Below are positions 1-8,312 of a DNA stretch of 64,000 bases, in pieces (position 1 is the first letter of the stretch; every line of letters begins with the position of its first letter). A model generated the notes under the pieces. It ran no database searches, had not been told where the DNA came from, and saw only the letters and a list, made by a program, of their open reading frames with translations. The DNA is taken from positions 45,630-109,629 of the forward strand of contig JAEEIA010000094.1 in assembly GCA_016281125.1 (NCBI GenBank). The letters run 5' to 3'. The position numbers and the translations under genes are program-made. The DNA comes from Oscillospiraceae bacterium. Its GTDB lineage: Bacteria > Bacillota > Clostridia > Oscillospirales > Ruminococcaceae.

Positions 1-2178
1 TACGATGCGAACATGTGCGGTACGGAAGTTACGGAGAAAAGCAGGCTGCCCTGGCGCGGTGACTGTCATATCTATGACGCCAAGGTGCCGATGCAGCCGA
101 TCAGTGACCTGACAGGCACGAATATGAGCAAGTCGTTCATGGAGGCAAACAAGGATATACTGGATCCGGACGGCGACGGCTATATTGATGTATCCGGCGG
201 TTTCCACGATGCCGGCGACCATGTTAAATTCGGTATGCCGGAAACCTATGCAGGTTCGATTGTTTCATGGGGATACTACGAGTTCCGCGATTCTTACGAG
301 AAAATCGGTGAGGCGGCTCATACCGAAACGATTATCCGGCACTTCTGCGATTATTTCATGCGCAGCACTTTTCGGAAAGAGGACGGCGAGGTCATCGCGT
401 TCTGTCATCAGGTCGGCGACGGCGCCGAAGATCACAGATACTGGCAATCCCCGGAGATTGACGCGATGCACCGTCCGGCGTTTTTTGTCACGGCGGATAA
501 GCCCGCGACCTGTGTGGTTTCCGAGGCGGCTGCCTGTCTTGCAATCAACTACTGCAATTTCAAAGAAACCGATCCTGACTATGCCGAAAAATGCCTTGAC
601 TATGCGAAAGCGCTGTATCAGTTTGCCTCTGACTGCGAAAAAGCGGTACTGAAATCAGATGACGGCCCTGCGGCGTTCTACGAATCCAAAAAGTGGGAGG
701 ACGACTACTGCTTTGCCGGAGGCTGGCTGTATCTCATCACCAAGGATCACAAATATCTGGATCTGTGCCTGAAATACGACGATTATTATGCGCCGCCCGG
801 ATATGTCCTTTGCTGGAACGATATGTGGAACGGCGTGTCGATTATCTTCGGCCGCATTCAGGACGAGTATCCGGAAATCTGCGAGGAGGCACGTGTTGCA
901 ACCGGAAGAGGGCAGTATGAAAAGCTGAATTTCTGGGAGCAATCCGCGAAGGCTCTGGACTTTTATGCATCCGGCTCCAAGGATACCCCCGGCGGCTTCT
1001 TCTTCATGGATGAATGGGGCTCGGCAAGATACAATGCCGCTGCGCAGTTCTGTGCGCTTGTGTATGACAAATACAAAGACGGCATAGATGTCTATGACCC
1101 GGATCAGAAGGACTATCATTTTTCCGACTGGGCGCTTGGACAGATGGAGTATCTGCTCGGCGACAATCCGATCAACCGCTGTTATGTAGTCGGCTATGGC
1201 GAGAATTCTGCGAAGTATCCGCATCACCGAGCCGCATCCGGCCTGACCATGGCAGAGGATCCAGGCACGCATAAGCATGTGCTCTGGGGCGCACTGGTCG
1301 GCGGCCCGCGTAAAACAGATCAGCATAGTGATACCACGAACGACTGGGTTGATAACGAGGTGACGATCGACTACAATGCGGCGTTTGTCGGTGCAGCTGC
1401 AGGACTGTACGCCCTTTACGGTAACGAATCCATGAAGCCGGTCGTGGACTTTCCGCCGGAGGAAAAGCAGGATGATACCACACTGTTTTCCGGCAATGAC
1501 TTCTGGGTATCCGGTTATTATATGGATGCGCCGGAAAGCACCGGTGCCGGTACAACCAAGCTGACGTTCTTTGTGAATACCGATGCACTGGAGCCGCATA
1601 CTGACCTTTCGATCCGCTACTATTTTGACATCAGTGAAATGAACAACAGCGACGGCATTCCAGGCAGCTTCGTGCTGCAATGCCCGTACGATCAGGTGCA
1701 GACTGAGGTCAGCGGCAAAAAGGCCGTCATTTCCGAGGTGCAGCATTATAAGGATAAGATTTATTATGTGGAAATCTCCTGGCCGGAATATGCGATTGCG
1801 AATTCCAACAAAAAGGTTCAGCTGATTCTCGGCATGTTCTACGGAGATAATTTTGATCCGTCAAATGACTGGAGCCTTAAAGGCATGAAGGAACTCGGTG
1901 AGGAATACGACACACTGGTCAGCGGCGTGGAGGTTGCAGAACGCTGCCCGAATGTCTGCGTATATGCAAGCGGCAAGCTGGTCGGCGGAACGGAACCGGA
2001 CGGCACCAAGCCCGCGAAGGTCTATACCAAGGCACAGCTGACGCGGCTGATGAAGCATCTCACGACGGAGAAACCGTTTGAGGATGCAGAAACCGCGGCA
2101 CTGTTTGATTTCAACGGTGACAGCAAGCTCGATGCAAAGGACGCGACCTGCCTGAAACGGCTGATCGCAGGGTCCTGA
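1..2178 (+). CDS. GH9 cellulase with CBM3 and dockerin (5' truncated by window)
   Basis: Secreted cellulase that hydrolyses beta-1,4-glucan as a cellulosome subunit. The frame is open from base 1 and the first in-frame ATG (13) lies inside the GH9 fold, so the N-terminus is outside the window. Seen: the DAGDH block (about residues 70-74 from base 1), the PHHRAASG block (about 407-414) and the DNEV...DYNAAFVGA block (about 451-466) that carries the proton-donor Glu region of GH9. A CBM3-like beta-domain follows (about 490-650; RYYFD and DPSNDWS are typical of CBM3c), then a C-terminal dockerin. The second dockerin loop is clear (DFNGDSKLDAKDATCLKRL) but the first repeat (around GTKPAKVYTKAQLTRLMKHL) lacks the usual Asp/Asn calcium ligands. 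GH9-CBM3c enzymes are typically processive endoglucanases; that mode is inferred. Confidence 0.95.
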   Translation, partial: YDANMCGTEVTEKSRLPWRGDCHIYDAKVPMQPISDLTGTNMSKSFMEANKDILDPDGDGYIDVSGGFHDAGDHVKFGMPETYAGSIVSWGYYEFRDSYEKIGEAAHTETIIRHFCDYFMRSTFRKEDGEVIAFCHQVGDGAEDHRYWQSPEIDAMHRPAFFVTADKPATCVVSEAAACLAINYCNFKETDPDYAEKCLDYAKALYQFASDCEKAVLKSDDGPAAFYESKKWEDDYCFAGGWLYLITKDHKYLDLCLKYDDYYAPPGYVLCWNDMWNGVSIIFGRIQDEYPEICEEARVATGRGQYEKLNFWEQSAKALDFYASGSKDTPGGFFFMDEWGSARYNAAAQFCALVYDKYKDGIDVYDPDQKDYHFSDWALGQMEYLLGDNPINRCYVVGYGENSAKYPHHRAASGLTMAEDPGTHKHVLWGALVGGPRKTDQHSDTTNDWVDNEVTIDYNAAFVGAAAGLYALYGNESMKPVVDFPPEEKQDDTTLFSGNDFWVSGYYMDAPESTGAGTTKLTFFVNTDALEPHTDLSIRYYFDISEMNNSDGIPGSFVLQCPYDQVQTEVSGKKAVISEVQHYKDKIYYVEISWPEYAIANSNKKVQLILGMFYGDNFDPSNDWSLKGMKELGEEYDTLVSGVEVAERCPNVCVYASGKLVGGTEPDGTKPAKVYTKAQLTRLMKHLTTEKPFEDAETAALFDFNGDSKLDAKDATCLKRLIAGS

Positions 2179-2207
2179 TGTTTTTATGATTAAAGGAGGA
2201 TAATCTT

Positions 2208-2549
2208 ATGCCGTTTATCAATGTTAAAACCAACGCAAAGCTGACTGCCGGACTGGCAGAGCAGATCAAAACACAGCTGGGACAGGCGATTACTGCTATT
2301 CCCGGCAAGTCTGAAGGCTGGCTCATGGTCGGTATCGACGGAGATCAGACGCTTTATTTCCGCGGCACAGCAGACCCGGCAGCTATGGTTTCTGTCAGCC
2401 TGTACGGCTCTGCATCCGGCAATGCAATGGATACGCTTACCGCGCATATCACAGGAATCCTGACCGATACGCTGGGGATTGCGTCCGACCGGATCTATGT
2501 CAGCTATATGTGTACCGAACACTGGGGCTGGAACGGCTCAAACTTCTGA
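2208..2549 (+). CDS. MIF-like tautomerase superfamily protein
   Basis: A 113-residue protein of macrophage-migration-inhibitory-factor size. It begins Met-Pro, so removal of Met would expose the catalytic N-terminal Pro of the tautomerase superfamily. The C-terminal part follows the MIF pattern closely: a DRIYVSY strand, then WGWNGSNF, comparable to DRVYINY and GWNNSTF in animal MIF. No signal peptide is present. A strong ribosome binding site (AAAGGAGG) lies just upstream, only 29 bases after the cellulase stop, so read-through from the GH9 gene is possible, but two hairpins follow this gene. Known for the family: keto-enol tautomerisation of phenylpyruvate or dopachrome in vitro. The physiological role in gut bacteria is not established. 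Confidence 0.85.
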   Translation: MPFINVKTNAKLTAGLAEQIKTQLGQAITAIPGKSEGWLMVGIDGDQTLYFRGTADPAAMVSVSLYGSASGNAMDTLTAHITGILTDTLGIASDRIYVSYMCTEHWGWNGSNF

Positions 2550-2559
2550 TGCGTCTGAT

Positions 2560-2608
2560 ACGGTCATCCGGGTGCCGTGAGTGCGACCTGCCGGATGACC
2601 GTGTTTAT
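2560..2608 (+). terminator. Hairpin after the MIF-like gene
   Basis: A 12-base inverted repeat (ACGGTCATCCGG at 2560-2571 and its complement at 2591-2602) is followed by GTTTATCTT. The poly-U tract is weak. It probably acts with the stronger hairpin just downstream. Confidence 0.55.
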
Positions 2609-2625
2609 CTTATGAACTTTTTGCA

Positions 2626-2657
2626 GCAGACATCCTGGAAAGGGTGTCTGCTTTTTT
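2626..2657 (+). terminator. Rho-independent terminator
   Basis: GCAGACATCC (2626-2635) pairs with GGGTGTCTGC (2642-2651), allowing one G-U pair, and is followed directly by TTTTTT. This closes the cellulase/MIF transcription unit. Confidence 0.85.
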
Positions 2658-3131
2658 CTGATGTTCACAGGAAGAAAGCGTCCGCTGGCATATCCTTGTC
2701 GCGGCTTCTTTCACCCTCTCAGAACTGCAAAAAGCCCGCGTATCCCACATAAACGAATCCTTTTCAAAGGATAGAGAACGTAGCACAAACAGAGCAGGTT
2801 TGGCAAGTCATCAGGATGAAACATGGTATTTTACTTTTTCAGAGTACGGAATACATACTTATGACGACGGAAAAGACGGATCATGGAATGAGAAAAGACA
2901 TGGATCAGGAGAGCTACGATTACAAACTGTATCAAAGGATCTTCATCGAGGTCGCTGCGCAGATGACTGAATTCGACAGCGCAAATCGCTAAGGAATCGC
3001 AAAGTAAATAAGCCATGATGATTTGGCAGAATAATGTCACAGAGCAACAGCCGCCGGTGTGTTCAGGTACATCGTCGGCTGTTTGATTATATCCGGGGAG
3101 CAGAGATATCATCTTTTCTTCACTTCTCCCA
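2658..3131. other. Gene-poor spacer with one possible small ORF
   Basis: No confident gene in about 470 bases. On the + strand a 58-codon reading frame runs from an ATG at 2816 to TAA at 2990-2992 (ending QMTEFDSANR). It is open further upstream to 2753, but there is no proper ribosome binding site. It has no recognisable family and could be a gene remnant. A loose inverted repeat (AACAGCCG 3046-3053 / CGGCTGTT 3076-3083) precedes the ppk promoter. The 121-codon minus-strand frame across 2831-3196 lacks coding character and overlaps the ppk promoter. Confidence 0.4.
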
Positions 3132-3160
3132 TTGCACTTTTCAGTATAATATGCTATAAT
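3132..3160 (+). promoter_or_regulatory. Sigma-A promoter of ppk1
   Basis: TTGCAC (3132-3137), 17-base spacer, TATAAT (3155-3160), with an extended -10 TG. It lies 35 bases before the ppk start. The block 3124-3160 is almost the same as the tex promoter at 24153-24189. Confidence 0.85.
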
Positions 3161-3195
3161 AAAAAGGAAATAAATACCTGAAGGGGCGTGACGCA

Positions 3196-5262
3196 ATGAA
3201 AAACGAGTGCTTTGAAAACCGCGAGCTTTCCTGGCTGCGTTTTAACGCGCGTGTATTGGAGGAGGCTCGTGCAGAGAGCAATCCGCTGCTTGAACGGCTT
3301 TGCTTTACCGCCATTTTCCAGAGCAATCTTGACGAATTCTTCCGGGTTCGCGTCGGCAATCTGCTCCGCAAACAAGCGGAGGATCCGAAAAAGACCGATG
3401 CGGTTTCCAATATGAAGCCGAAGGCGCAGCTCAAGGCCATCTATGAGCAGGTGAGATCCCTGACACCTGTCCGTGATTCCGCTTACCATGAAATCATGTC
3501 GGCGCTGCGCAGTGAGGGACTGGAACAGGTCAGCGCAGCCTCTGCGACCGCCGCAGAGCAGCTGATGCTCTCGGACTGGTTCAAGCGGGAGATTCGCCCG
3601 CTGTCCATGCCGGTGATTATTGATAAGGGCAAGCCGTTTCCGTTTCTGCGCGACCGTGCGCTGTATATCGTCCTGCGTCTGGAATCCAAATCCGGCATTC
3701 GCATGGGAATTCTGCCCGTTTCCGACCAGTGCCAGCGGATGATCCGGCTTGGCAGCAGCGGCAGGTTTGTACTTGCCGAGGACGTCATTCTGTCCTATGC
3801 GCATACCGTATTCGGCAACTCCCATGTCATTGACCGCACGATTATGCGTGTGACCCGCTCCGCCAGTATCTCGCCGGAGGATATCGGAAATATGCGTTCC
3901 GGCGATACCAGGGCAGATATGGAACTGATGCTCCAGGAGCGAAAGCGCCTGCCTGTTGTGCGTCTGGAGCTGTCTGAAACATTTTATCAGCCCGCGCTGG
4001 ATTATCTTTGCAGAAAGCTGGAGATTACGCCGGAGCAGGTCTTTTATGCCAAAGCACCGCTGGATTTGTCATTTGCATATGAGTGCAGAAATCTCGCGCC
4101 GGATCCGAAGCTCCAGTATGTGCGCATGGTGCCGCAGAAATCTGTCATGATAGCGGAGCACGGCTCCATGTTCCCGCAGATCCGCAAAAAGGATATTCTG
4201 CTGAGCTACCCTTATGAAAGTATCCGTCCGTTTCTGCGGCTGCTGGATGAGGCCGCGGATGATCCTGCTGTTCTGAGCATTCAGATTACGCTGTACCGCA
4301 TGGCGCGTGACAGCCGTGTGATTGCGGCGCTCTGCGAGGCGGCTGGCCGCGGCAAGGAGGTAACCGCACTGACAGAGCTGCGCGCCCGCTTCGACGAGGA
4401 AGGCAATATCAAATGGTCAAAGGCTCTGGAACGCGCCGGTGTCCGTGTGATTTACGGGCCTGAAAACTATAAGGTGCATTCCAAGCTGCTGCTGATTACG
4501 CGCAAAACCCGCGGCAAGATCGAGTCGTTTACGCAGATCGGCACAGGCAACTACAACGAGAAAACCGCTGCAATGTATACCGATTACTGCCTGATTACGG
4601 CAGATAAGCAGATTGCACAGGATGCAGCCAATATCTTTGATGCTCTGCGCGAGAACAGACTGCCGGAACCGCAGACCGATCTGCTGGCTGCACCGCACGG
4701 CCTGCTGGAGCCTGTTTTGCAAATGATTGACGATGAAATCGCACATGCGGAGCGCGGCGAGGATGCCTATATTGCGCTGCGGATGAACGGCCTCTGCGAT
4801 AAGACAATCATGAAAAAGCTGATTGCCGCTTCCTGTGCCGGTGTGCGGATCGAGCTGCTTGTGCGCGGCATCTGCTGCCTGATTCCGCGGATCCCGGAAT
4901 GCACCGAGCATATTGAGGTGCGGAGCATTGTCGGCCGTTATCTGGAGCACGGCCGTGTCTATTTCTTCGGTACACCCGACCGGATGCGTGTCTATCTTGG
5001 CTCCGCCGACTTCATGCCGCGCAACACGGTCAAGCGCGTGGAAATCTGCGCACCGGTCAAGGATGCGGCACTTCGGAAACGCCTCTACGACGAATTCCGG
5101 CTTCAGTTTGACGATCCGGTCAAGGCGCGCTACCGTACAGCGGACGGGGACTATCATCTGCCGGAGGGCGGTGATCCTGCTGAGAATTCGCAGGAGGTGC
5201 TCCACCGTGCCGCCTATGAACGCGCGCATAAAATGGAACACAGTACTAAAACAGAAGGATGA
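3196..5262 (+). CDS. ppk1: Polyphosphate kinase 1
   Basis: Cytoplasmic enzyme that reversibly transfers the ATP gamma-phosphate to inorganic polyphosphate. At 688 residues it has the normal PPK1 length. It opens with the typical ENRELSWLRFNARVLEEA block of the N domain. The phospholipase-D-like catalytic half contains LTELRARFDEEGNIKW and NYKVHSKLLL, where His428 matches the autophosphorylated histidine; His585 (in LEHGRVYFFG) matches the second conserved histidine. The ATG is preceded by GAAGGGG at a suitable distance. A permease gene follows with a start that overlaps or lies close to the stop, so the two are co-transcribed. Polyphosphate as a phosphate or stress reserve is known for the family; the trigger here is not visible. 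Confidence 0.97.
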   Translation: MKNECFENRELSWLRFNARVLEEARAESNPLLERLCFTAIFQSNLDEFFRVRVGNLLRKQAEDPKKTDAVSNMKPKAQLKAIYEQVRSLTPVRDSAYHEIMSALRSEGLEQVSAASATAAEQLMLSDWFKREIRPLSMPVIIDKGKPFPFLRDRALYIVLRLESKSGIRMGILPVSDQCQRMIRLGSSGRFVLAEDVILSYAHTVFGNSHVIDRTIMRVTRSASISPEDIGNMRSGDTRADMELMLQERKRLPVVRLELSETFYQPALDYLCRKLEITPEQVFYAKAPLDLSFAYECRNLAPDPKLQYVRMVPQKSVMIAEHGSMFPQIRKKDILLSYPYESIRPFLRLLDEAADDPAVLSIQITLYRMARDSRVIAALCEAAGRGKEVTALTELRARFDEEGNIKWSKALERAGVRVIYGPENYKVHSKLLLITRKTRGKIESFTQIGTGNYNEKTAAMYTDYCLITADKQIAQDAANIFDALRENRLPEPQTDLLAAPHGLLEPVLQMIDDEIAHAERGEDAYIALRMNGLCDKTIMKKLIAASCAGVRIELLVRGICCLIPRIPECTEHIEVRSIVGRYLEHGRVYFFGTPDRMRVYLGSADFMPRNTVKRVEICAPVKDAALRKRLYDEFRLQFDDPVKARYRTADGDYHLPEGGDPAENSQEVLHRAAYERAHKMEHSTKTEG

Positions 5263-5276
5263 TGAAAGGGAAAGTC

Positions 5277-6662
5277 ATGGACAAGGAACGTCGCCCGCGT
5301 ATCAAATCATCATTTATGCTCGTGACCTACGGCATTCTGCTGTATCTCGGGCTGACGAATTTTTCAACAATCAAAAGTGCGTTTGTCTGGCTCTTTGCGA
5401 TCATCCGGCCTGTCGCATACGGAATCTGTATTGCATTTGTGATCAATCTGGTTATGGATCTGTTCCGCAGCAAAATTTTCCGGAATATGTCCGCATCGCG
5501 TCATGCACTGGAACGCAAGCTGGCACCGATACTGAGTGCGGTCTGTACTGTTCTGGTTTTTATCATCCTGCTTGCGATGATTATATTCCTGATTATTCCG
5601 CAGGTGACAACCGCTGTCAATATGCTGATTGAAAAGGTACCCCGCAGTCAGGATCAGCTCTGGGAGATTGCGGAAAAGCAGCTGATCGCATGGCACACGC
5701 CGGATTTCATTATGCAGAAGCTGCGCGAATTTGACATTGACTGGGATACTGCATATTCGTACATCACGAATTTTCTGGACGGCAAAGTGGAAATCACGAC
5801 GGTGCTCGGCACAGCCTTTTCTGCGACCGCGTCCGTGCTGTCCACCATGACAAATCTGCTGCTCGGCCTCATCATTGCGATTTATCTGCTGGCGCAGAAG
5901 GAACGCGTGCTGTATGTTTTCCACAAGTTTGTGCAGCTGATTTCCCCGAAGCGGTATCATAACCGGATTGTCCGCATTCTGCATCTTGCAAACACATCCT
6001 TTGCCAACTTCCTGACCGGTCAGATTGTGGAAGCGGTCATCATCGGTTCACTCTGCACAATCGGCCTGTATATCTTCCGTTTCCCGTATGCAGCGACCAT
6101 CGGCATTCTGACGGGCATTACCGCCCTGCTCCCGATCATCGGCGCATGGATCGGCGGCGGTGTCGGCGCACTGCTGATTCTGGTTGAGGCACCCGAGCGT
6201 GTGATCTGGTTCCTGGTATTTATCCTTGCGCTCCAGCAGATTGAAGGCCAGTTTATCTATCCGCGTGTGGTCGGCAATTCGATCGGCCTGCCGGGGCTCC
6301 TTGTGCTGGTTGCCGTGATTCTCGGCGGCGGCTTCGGCGGCATCATGGGCATCATCTTTGCCGTGCCGCTGTTTGCGATTCTTTATCAGCTGCTGAAAGA
6401 GGCCATAGATACCATGGAGGAAGCAGAACGCCTTTCCGTTCCGGAACCCGAGCCGGAAACCGGACTGCGTGTCGTTGACAGACCGCTGAACGTGCCGACG
6501 ATGGATGCGCTTTCTGATACAATACCTGATGTTCCGCTTGAAACGGAGATTCCGGCTTCTGAGATACCGGCTGAGAACCCGGTTCCGCAGGAGCCGGCAC
6601 CAGCGGCACCGACAGCGGCTCCGCGCCCGAACCGTGCCCGCAAAAAGAGAAAGCGCAGATAA
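5277..6662 (+). CDS. AI-2E/PerM family permease
   Basis: Integral membrane protein of the AI-2E transporter (PerM, DUF20) family. It has hydrophobic segments through the first 380 residues and a characteristic ending block with GLLVLVAVILGGGFGG and FAVPLFAILYQLLKE. The C-terminus is a Pro/Glu/Ala-rich tail ending in a basic cluster (RARKKRKRR). I place the start at 5277, which has AAAGGG seven bases upstream. An earlier in-frame ATG at 5259 overlaps the ppk stop but its ribosome site is too close. The substrate cannot be told from sequence: members have been linked to autoinducer-2 release and to sodium/proton antiport. Coupling to ppk suggests housekeeping or stress expression. Confidence 0.85.
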   Translation: MDKERRPRIKSSFMLVTYGILLYLGLTNFSTIKSAFVWLFAIIRPVAYGICIAFVINLVMDLFRSKIFRNMSASRHALERKLAPILSAVCTVLVFIILLAMIIFLIIPQVTTAVNMLIEKVPRSQDQLWEIAEKQLIAWHTPDFIMQKLREFDIDWDTAYSYITNFLDGKVEITTVLGTAFSATASVLSTMTNLLLGLIIAIYLLAQKERVLYVFHKFVQLISPKRYHNRIVRILHLANTSFANFLTGQIVEAVIIGSLCTIGLYIFRFPYAATIGILTGITALLPIIGAWIGGGVGALLILVEAPERVIWFLVFILALQQIEGQFIYPRVVGNSIGLPGLLVLVAVILGGGFGGIMGIIFAVPLFAILYQLLKEAIDTMEEAERLSVPEPEPETGLRVVDRPLNVPTMDALSDTIPDVPLETEIPASEIPAENPVPQEPAPAAPTAAPRPNRARKKRKRR

Positions 6663-6669
6663 TATGATA

Positions 6670-6708
6670 CAGGCAGCCGGAAAAAAGATCCTGCTGCCTG
6701 TTTTTTTT
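6670..6708 (+). terminator. Rho-independent terminator after the ppk operon
   Basis: CAGGCAGC (6670-6677) pairs with GCTGCCTG (6693-6700) and is followed by eight T residues. Confidence 0.92.
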
Positions 6709-6716
6709 GTAAATGC

Positions 6717-6745
6717 TTGACAATATTGACAAAATGTGCTATACT
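6717..6745 (+). promoter_or_regulatory. Sigma-A promoter of the ECF S component / coaX unit
   Basis: TTGACA (6717-6722), 17-base spacer, TATACT (6740-6745) with extended -10 TG. A second TTGACA at 6726 is mis-spaced. A leader of about 130 bases follows before the first start codon; it contains the palindrome CGGACATGTCCG but matches no riboswitch class I can name. Confidence 0.85.
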
Positions 6746-6880
6746 GAGTCTGGCATATCATGTGCTGATACAGATACGCAGCTGCGGTCTGATTGAAGCG
6801 TTCCGCAGGATATGCTGCCCGGACATGTCCGTGCTTGTATTGTATCCCGCAGGGAATAATAACAGGAGGAGGCATTTATA

Positions 6881-7483
6881 ATGTCAAAGGAAATCAATGA
6901 AACGAAATGGAATGTGAAGACCATCGTCGGCATGGGCGTTCTGACTGCCCTTGTCATCGTGCTTCAGGCTATCGGCAGTGTGATCCGGTTCGGAACATTC
7001 AGCATTACGCTGGTGCTTGCGCCGATCATCATCGGTGCCGCGCTTTACGGCTGGAAAGCCGGTGCATGGCTCGGCTTTGTGTTCGGTGTGATGGTACTTG
7101 CAACTGACGCCGCCACGTTCCTTGCAATCAATGTTCCGGGAACGGTTATTACCTGTCTGCTGAAAGGTATTCTTGCCGGTGCGGCCGCAGGTGCTGTCTA
7201 CCGCCTGATGGAGAAAAAGACCAAGCTCGGCGCTGTCATCGGGGCAGGCATTGTGTGTCCGATCGTCAATACCGGTGTGTTTCTGCTCGGCTGTCTGGTG
7301 TTCTTCCTGGATACCGTCAAGCAGTGGGGCGCCGCTGCCGGATTTGAAAATGTCGGCGCATTTTTCCTGTTCGGCTTTGTCGGACTGAATTTTGTCGTTG
7401 AGCTTGCAATCAATCTGGTGCTGAGCACGGCGATTGTCCGTATTCTGAATATCGTGAATAAGCCCGCTGCGGCTGCATCATAA
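6881..7483 (+). CDS. ECF transporter S component, probably for pantothenate
   Basis: A 200-residue, very hydrophobic protein with about six membrane segments, matching the substrate-binding S components of energy-coupling-factor vitamin importers. The N-terminus carries the TALVIVLQAIG segment and the middle the YGWKAGAWLGFVFGV segment seen in this class. S components bind the vitamin and dock onto a shared EcfAAT module, which is not in this window. The next gene, 18 bases downstream, is pantothenate kinase, so pantothenate (PanT-like) is the likely substrate; this rests on context only. A strong ribosome site (AGGAGGAGG) precedes the ATG. Alternative: an S component for another vitamin. Confidence 0.75.
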   Translation: MSKEINETKWNVKTIVGMGVLTALVIVLQAIGSVIRFGTFSITLVLAPIIIGAALYGWKAGAWLGFVFGVMVLATDAATFLAINVPGTVITCLLKGILAGAAAGAVYRLMEKKTKLGAVIGAGIVCPIVNTGVFLLGCLVFFLDTVKQWGAAAGFENVGAFFLFGFVGLNFVVELAINLVLSTAIVRILNIVNKPAAAAS

Positions 7484-7501
7484 AAACGAAAGGCTGTACT
7501 T

Positions 7502-8269
7502 ATGAAAATACTGACCGTTGACATCGGCAACTCAAATATCTGCATCGGCTGCGTAAATGATCACAAGGTCGAGTTTGTGGAGCGGATGCACTCTGACCGC
7601 AACAAGACCGATCTGGAATATGCCGTACTTGTCAGAATGGTGCTTGATCTGCATGAGGTTGACGTCACCGAGCTGCACGGCGGAATCATCTCGTCCGTCG
7701 TTCCGCCGCTGACGGATCTGCTTGCGAACGCAACGGAAAAGCTGACCGGCTTCCGTCCTCTGATTGTCGGCCCCGGCATGAAAACCGGCATCAACATTCT
7801 CCCGCAGGGTGTCGGTGCCGATCTGGTTGTCGGCGCAGTTGCTGCCATCGAGGATTACGGCGCACCGTGCATCATCATTGATATGGGCACCGCAACAACC
7901 ATGACCGTTGTGGACGAGAAAAAGCACTTTATCGGCGGCATTATCTTTCCGGGTGTTGCGATTGCCCTGCAATCTCTGGAATCCGGAACGGCACAGCTGC
8001 CGCATATCCAGCTGAAAGCACCGGCCAAGGTCATCAATATGGATACGATTGACTCGATGCAGGCGGGTGTTGTCTACGGCAACGCAGGCGCTATGGATGC
8101 ACTGATTGACCGGATGATCGCGGAACTCGGGTATCCCGCAACGGTGATTGCGAGCGGCGGGCTTGCGCCGCTGATTGTCCCGCACTGCAAGCATGACATC
8201 ATCATTGATGATGAACTGCTGCTCAAGGGACTGGATACGCTGTTCTACAAGAACTATAAACCGAACTGA
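7502..8269 (+). CDS. coaX: Type III pantothenate kinase
   Basis: Catalyses ATP-dependent phosphorylation of pantothenate, the first step of coenzyme A synthesis. At 255 residues it has standard length. The N-terminal VDIGNSN motif (residues 6-12) and the IDMGTATT block (about 124-131) are the ASKHA nucleotide-binding and catalytic motifs of CoaX. GGIIFPGVAIALQSL is also typical. The ribosome site is GAAAGG. It is co-transcribed with the upstream vitamin importer subunit and closed by a good terminator, forming an uptake-and-trap pair for pantothenate. Confidence 0.95.
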   Translation: MKILTVDIGNSNICIGCVNDHKVEFVERMHSDRNKTDLEYAVLVRMVLDLHEVDVTELHGGIISSVVPPLTDLLANATEKLTGFRPLIVGPGMKTGINILPQGVGADLVVGAVAAIEDYGAPCIIIDMGTATTMTVVDEKKHFIGGIIFPGVAIALQSLESGTAQLPHIQLKAPAKVINMDTIDSMQAGVVYGNAGAMDALIDRMIAELGYPATVIASGGLAPLIVPHCKHDIIIDDELLLKGLDTLFYKNYKPN

Positions 8270-8276
8270 CAAAGAA

Positions 8277-8309
8277 CCGAGCCGATGAACTGTCGGCTCG
8301 GTTTTCGCT
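8277..8309. terminator. Terminator between convergent genes
   Basis: CCGAGCCGA (8277-8285) pairs with TCGGCTCGG (8293-8301), followed by TTTTCGCTTT on the + strand. On the minus strand the flank is TTCTTTG, so it may also serve the anti-sigma gene that ends at 8313. Confidence 0.85.
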
Positions 8310-8312
8310 TTA

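Noticed and set aside
655..1746. A 363-codon minus-strand frame opposite the GH9 gene
   Set aside because: GH9 catalytic blocks lie on the + strand; the antisense frame has no signal or motif.
2831..3196. A 121-codon minus-strand frame before ppk1
   Set aside because: It overlaps the ppk1 promoter and start, has no ribosome site and unusual composition.
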